This document shows positions 13,715 to 16,269 of a stretch of 16,269 bases of DNA, piece by piece; the first letter of the stretch is position 1, and each line of letters begins with the position of its first letter. The notes below the pieces were generated by a model. The model saw nothing but the letters and a program-made list of their open reading frames with translations. It made no database searches and was not told the DNA's origin. This DNA comes from Clostridia bacterium (GTDB lineage Bacteria > Bacillota > Clostridia > Christensenellales > UBA1242). The DNA lies in contig JAQVLJ010000011.1 in assembly GCA_028704215.1 (NCBI GenBank), forward strand, positions 1-16,269, in the 5' to 3' direction. The position numbers were made by a program, and so were the translations under genes.

Positions 13715-13754
13715 TTAAGTCCACCATCCTTTTACATATTACCTTTTTTCATTG

Positions 13755-13783
13755 GTTATATATATAATAAAGATATTTTTAAA
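13755..13783 (-). promoter_or_regulatory. Possible promoter of spoVG
   Basis: Minus strand: TATAAC (13760-13755, 5 of 6) with TTTAAA (13783-13778, 4 of 6) 17 bp upstream. In such an A+T-rich stretch, matches of this quality occur by chance. I saw no clear SigH-type promoter, the class that drives spoVG in Bacillus subtilis. Confidence 0.3.
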
Positions 13784-13825
13784 AAAAATCAAACAAAATA
13801 GTAATGTTTTTTTAAAAAAATCAAA
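13776..13825. repeat. Two direct repeats of a T-run/A-run/TCAAA unit
   Basis: Plus strand 13776-13793 reads five T, eight A, then TCAAA. 13807-13825 reads seven T, seven A, then TCAAA. The copies start 31 bp apart, about three helical turns, in the 204-bp A+T-rich gap between spoVG and the GLUG gene. Such tracts bend DNA and can act as UP elements. I see no gene in the gap. Confidence 0.45.
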
Positions 13826-13873
13826 TATTTTATAATATTTTTTAAAATGTTTTTTAACAAATTTATTAAAAAC

Positions 13874-13907
13874 AAAAAAAACTGCACTTTTTTAATTGGT
13901 GCAGTTT
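13874..13907 (-). terminator. Rho-independent terminator after the GLUG gene
   Basis: Minus strand: AAACTGCAC (13907-13899) pairs with GTGCAGTTT (13887-13879) across an 11-nt loop, followed by T residues to 13874. It lies 11 nt after the stop of the surface-protein gene. This is the strongest terminator in the window. Confidence 0.85.
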
Positions 13908-13918
13908 ATGTATTTTTG

Positions 13919-16269
13919 TTAACTTTCAAAATTTAATACTGGGTATTTCGTCAAATTGGTAAGCGACCAAGATGAATTGAAAGTGCTATAATTGTCACGC
14001 AACAACATTTCTGCTGTGCTTACTACTTTGAACGAAGATTTTGATAAGGTATATCCTTTGATTCCTGTATTTATTCCAAGAATTGAAATGCCTTCTGATT
14101 GTTTGTTTGCATTAGCACCAAATGTATAATCTAAAATACAGTTTGTGATAGTACCAGTAATTCGTTCTGCCTTTTTTGATAATGAAGAATACATCAAATC
14201 TCTTTCACCAGCAATCAAGTTTTCACCAACTGTATCAAAAGAACAGGCTGAAACACAATTTTTTATTATTCCATAATTCTGTTCACTTCCTCTAAAACTG
14301 CTTACCAAACCACCTTTCAAACTTCCATTCATCATCACATTGATGTTTACAATCAATAACGAAGTATTACTCCATCCCATAAGATTACTTGCTACAAAAC
14401 AATCTTCAACGACACCTGAAGTCATCTGTGCTACAAGTCCGCCAACAAAGGCACCTTTAATATCATTTCGAGTCAGACTATCTGGTTTGTATGCCGTATC
14501 AGCATTTGGACTTATACCAGAACTGTAACACAATCTTACATTTGCCAAATTTTTTGCCACCAAACCACCTGCATACAATCCTGTGATGTTGGCAATATTA
14601 TAACCATTAGAAATCAAACCACTATTAAATCCTGCTAAACCACCAACATATGAAGCTAACTCAATACTTGTATAAGTGCTTTGAGGAACAATCTGTCCTC
14701 TCAAGTCAATTTTGTTATTACATTTGTTGATAGTGGCAAGTTCGTTTAAAGATGAGCTGTAATTGTATCCAACAATTCCGCCTACATATGCAGTACCTTT
14801 TTCACCTTCTACTACAATATTGTCTATAGTTTCATTTGTACTAGTATTAGTAATATTTCCAAGGTTGTAACCAGCGATACCGCCAACACATAATCTTTTT
14901 TGTTCAGAAGAAGAAACAAGAATGCTAGTACTTACTTCAGAGTTTTTGATATCTCCATTATTAAATCCTACTAGACCGCCAACATAAACTTCTGAGCCTT
15001 TTCCATAAGCATGAATCTCGGTGAATCGACCTGTTTCAGTCATGCCACCTATATCTATCGTTACATTATCAATGATACAAGAAGAAGTTTTGCCTGTCAA
15101 ACCGCCCAACAAAGCGTATCCTTTAAGTTCTATTCCAGACATAGTACAAGAACTAATTTGTGAAAAACTGGTATTTCCAGCAAAACCACCACTTCTATGG
15201 GCAAGATTGGTAACGCTATTGTCGTTTCTATTGTCTACTTTGATATCCACCATACTTATTCCAGAAATTGATGAATCAATTACTGTACCAAATGCTCCGC
15301 CAACGTTTATAGTAGTGGCGTTAGTGTTTAAATTGCAATTAACATTAAATATATTTACATTCTGAATTTTAGAATTTTTACACAATCCAGCTATAGCGCC
15401 GACGTTTTCGCCATTACCCGTTACGTTAATTTGAGAAAATTCTATATTAAAGATATTGGCGTTTTCTATTGAAGCAAAGAAACCAACATTTGTATGATTT
15501 GTAGTAATTGTAAAGTTTCTTATTCCATAATAGCCGTCATCAGTAGCATCAGCTCTCAAATTGGATGAAAAATTGTCTAATGGTGTCAATGCTTCTCCAC
15601 CAAAATCAATATCGTTTTTCAAAACCAAAACGGTATCAGCATCAGCAGTGGCAATTTCAGAAAGTAATTGTTCTTTGGTTGTAATTGCTTTTATTGTTGT
15701 ATCTTCCAAGTTTATGCTTTCTTTTATTGCAGGTATAACTTTTGTAGTAAACATAATTTCTGGAGCACTAAATGGTTGAATAAACCAACAAGTATCGAAG
15801 TTCCAGTTTTCTGTATCAGCATTATCTAGTTGATAGAATATATAAGTGTCTTTATTTTTTAAGTTTGCAACAGTTTCATTATTTACTCCATAAGGAATTG
15901 TAAAGATACTAGCGTCGCAATTACCTATTGCAGTGGACTCATTTGTAACAGTATCATCACTATAATACAAACCCATAACAGTTTGCTTGCCGTTATTGCC
16001 AACAATTTTACCAAGTAATATACCTTTCTGTACTGTAAATTCAGTATTAGAAAGATTTACAGTTGCCATAGAATAGCACTCACGGATACTACCAGCATTA
16101 TTTGCTGCAGTCATTAGCCCTATCAAACCACCAACATTGTTGCTTGAACCCGATGCTGATGCCAAAGTAACGGTTCCATTCGTCCAACATGCTTGAACCA
16201 ATGCTTTGTCAACGTGTCCAACCAAGCCACCCAAGATATTTTTTGATGTAACAGAGCCCGTTGCATAAC
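13919..16269 (-). CDS. GLUG-repeat surface protein, C-terminal 782 residues (5' end outside window)
   Basis: The frame is open to the window edge. The TTG at 16234 is not a start: the codons before it continue the same repeat (YATGSVTSKNILGGLVGHV). At least a dozen units have a GG-x-x-G core, for example VGGLIGLM, VGAIAGLC, SGGFAGNT, LGGLTGKT, VGGLVGFN, VGGIAGYN, VGGIVGYN and VGGLAGFN, each followed by Asn/Thr/Val-rich strands, the GLUG pattern of parallel beta-helix surface proteins. A second module starts around the stretch KAITTKEQLLSEIATAD and DIDFGG. The end, WSLTNLTKYPVLNFES, is the usual last repeat. No LPxTG motif or terminal membrane segment is present, so any anchor is upstream. An adhesin or matrix role is inference. 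Confidence 0.85.
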   Translation of the reverse strand, partial: YATGSVTSKNILGGLVGHVDKALVQACWTNGTVTLASASGSSNNVGGLIGLMTAANNAGSIRECYSMATVNLSNTEFTVQKGILLGKIVGNNGKQTVMGLYYSDDTVTNESTAIGNCDASIFTIPYGVNNETVANLKNKDTYIFYQLDNADTENWNFDTCWFIQPFSAPEIMFTTKVIPAIKESINLEDTTIKAITTKEQLLSEIATADADTVLVLKNDIDFGGEALTPLDNFSSNLRADATDDGYYGIRNFTITTNHTNVGFFASIENANIFNIEFSQINVTGNGENVGAIAGLCKNSKIQNVNIFNVNCNLNTNATTINVGGAFGTVIDSSISGISMVDIKVDNRNDNSVTNLAHRSGGFAGNTSFSQISSCTMSGIELKGYALLGGLTGKTSSCIIDNVTIDIGGMTETGRFTEIHAYGKGSEVYVGGLVGFNNGDIKNSEVSTSILVSSSEQKRLCVGGIAGYNLGNITNTSTNETIDNIVVEGEKGTAYVGGIVGYNYSSSLNELATINKCNNKIDLRGQIVPQSTYTSIELASYVGGLAGFNSGLISNGYNIANITGLYAGGLVAKNLANVRLCYSSGISPNADTAYKPDSLTRNDIKGAFVGGLVAQMTSGVVEDCFVASNLMGWSNTSLLIVNINVMMNGSLKGGLVSSFRGSEQNYGIIKNCVSACSFDTVGENLIAGERDLMYSSLSKKAERITGTITNCILDYTFGANANKQSEGISILGINTGIKGYTLSKSSFKVVSTAEMLLRDNYSTFNSSWSLTNLTKYPVLNFES

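Noticed and set aside
16232..16234. TTG as start of the GLUG protein
   Set aside because: The frame is open upstream to the window edge, and the preceding codons continue the GLUG repeat, so this is internal.
13919..16269. Reassigned TGA or another non-standard genetic code
   Set aside because: Tryptophan in this and other genes is read from TGG, and murC ends at TGA exactly at its family's usual C-terminus, so the standard code fits.

Overview
This window is AT-rich (roughly one third G+C by eye) and comes from a low-GC Gram-positive-type bacterium, most likely an uncultivated Clostridia-like member of the Bacillota. Evidence for this: a complete S10-type ribosomal protein order; zinc-binding (four-Cys) versions of S14, L31 and L24; strong AGGAG-type Shine-Dalgarno sites before nearly all ribosomal genes; SpoVG next to MurC; an rpmE-prmC-prfA cluster; and a SipW-cognate-type exported protein. 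TAA, TAG and (murC) TGA all end genes, so the standard bacterial code applies. MurC implies a peptidoglycan wall. Nothing here proves sporulation, because spoVG is also found in non-sporulating bacteria.

Layout. 1-6785 (minus): S10/spc operon, rpsJ-rplC-rplD-rplW-rplB-rpsS-rplV-rpsC-rplP-rpmC-rpsQ-rplN-rplX-rplE-rpsN, leaving the window at a Shine-Dalgarno site for the next gene. It is driven by a TTGACA-17-TAAGAT promoter and a leader of about 180 nt with several inverted repeats. 6862-7369 (plus): a divergent orphan gene of 135 codons with its own extended -10 promoter, closed by a bidirectional terminator. 7385-8837 (minus): an orphan gene of 471 codons with a Lys-rich tail and an apparently leaderless promoter embedded in the prfA terminator. 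8880-11098 (minus): rpmE, prmC and prfA, headed by a perfect TTGACA-17-TATAAT promoter. 11147-11919 (minus): a membrane-anchored or exported TasA/camelysin-like protein. 11954-13783 (minus): spoVG and murC, each with its own signals; murC also appears leaderless. 13874-16269 (minus): the C-terminal 782 residues of a large repetitive GLUG-type surface protein that continues beyond the window.

The genes fall into three groups: translation (ribosomal proteins, release factor RF1 and its glutamine methylase), cell wall and regulation (MurC, SpoVG), and cell surface (the SipW-cognate-type protein and the GLUG protein). Two orphan genes have no recognisable function. I see no tRNA, rRNA, CRISPR array, insertion sequence or phage gene. 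The least ordinary features are the two leaderless-looking promoters whose -35 boxes are fused to the preceding terminators, the structured S10 leader, the two orphans, and the two surface proteins in a housekeeping neighbourhood.
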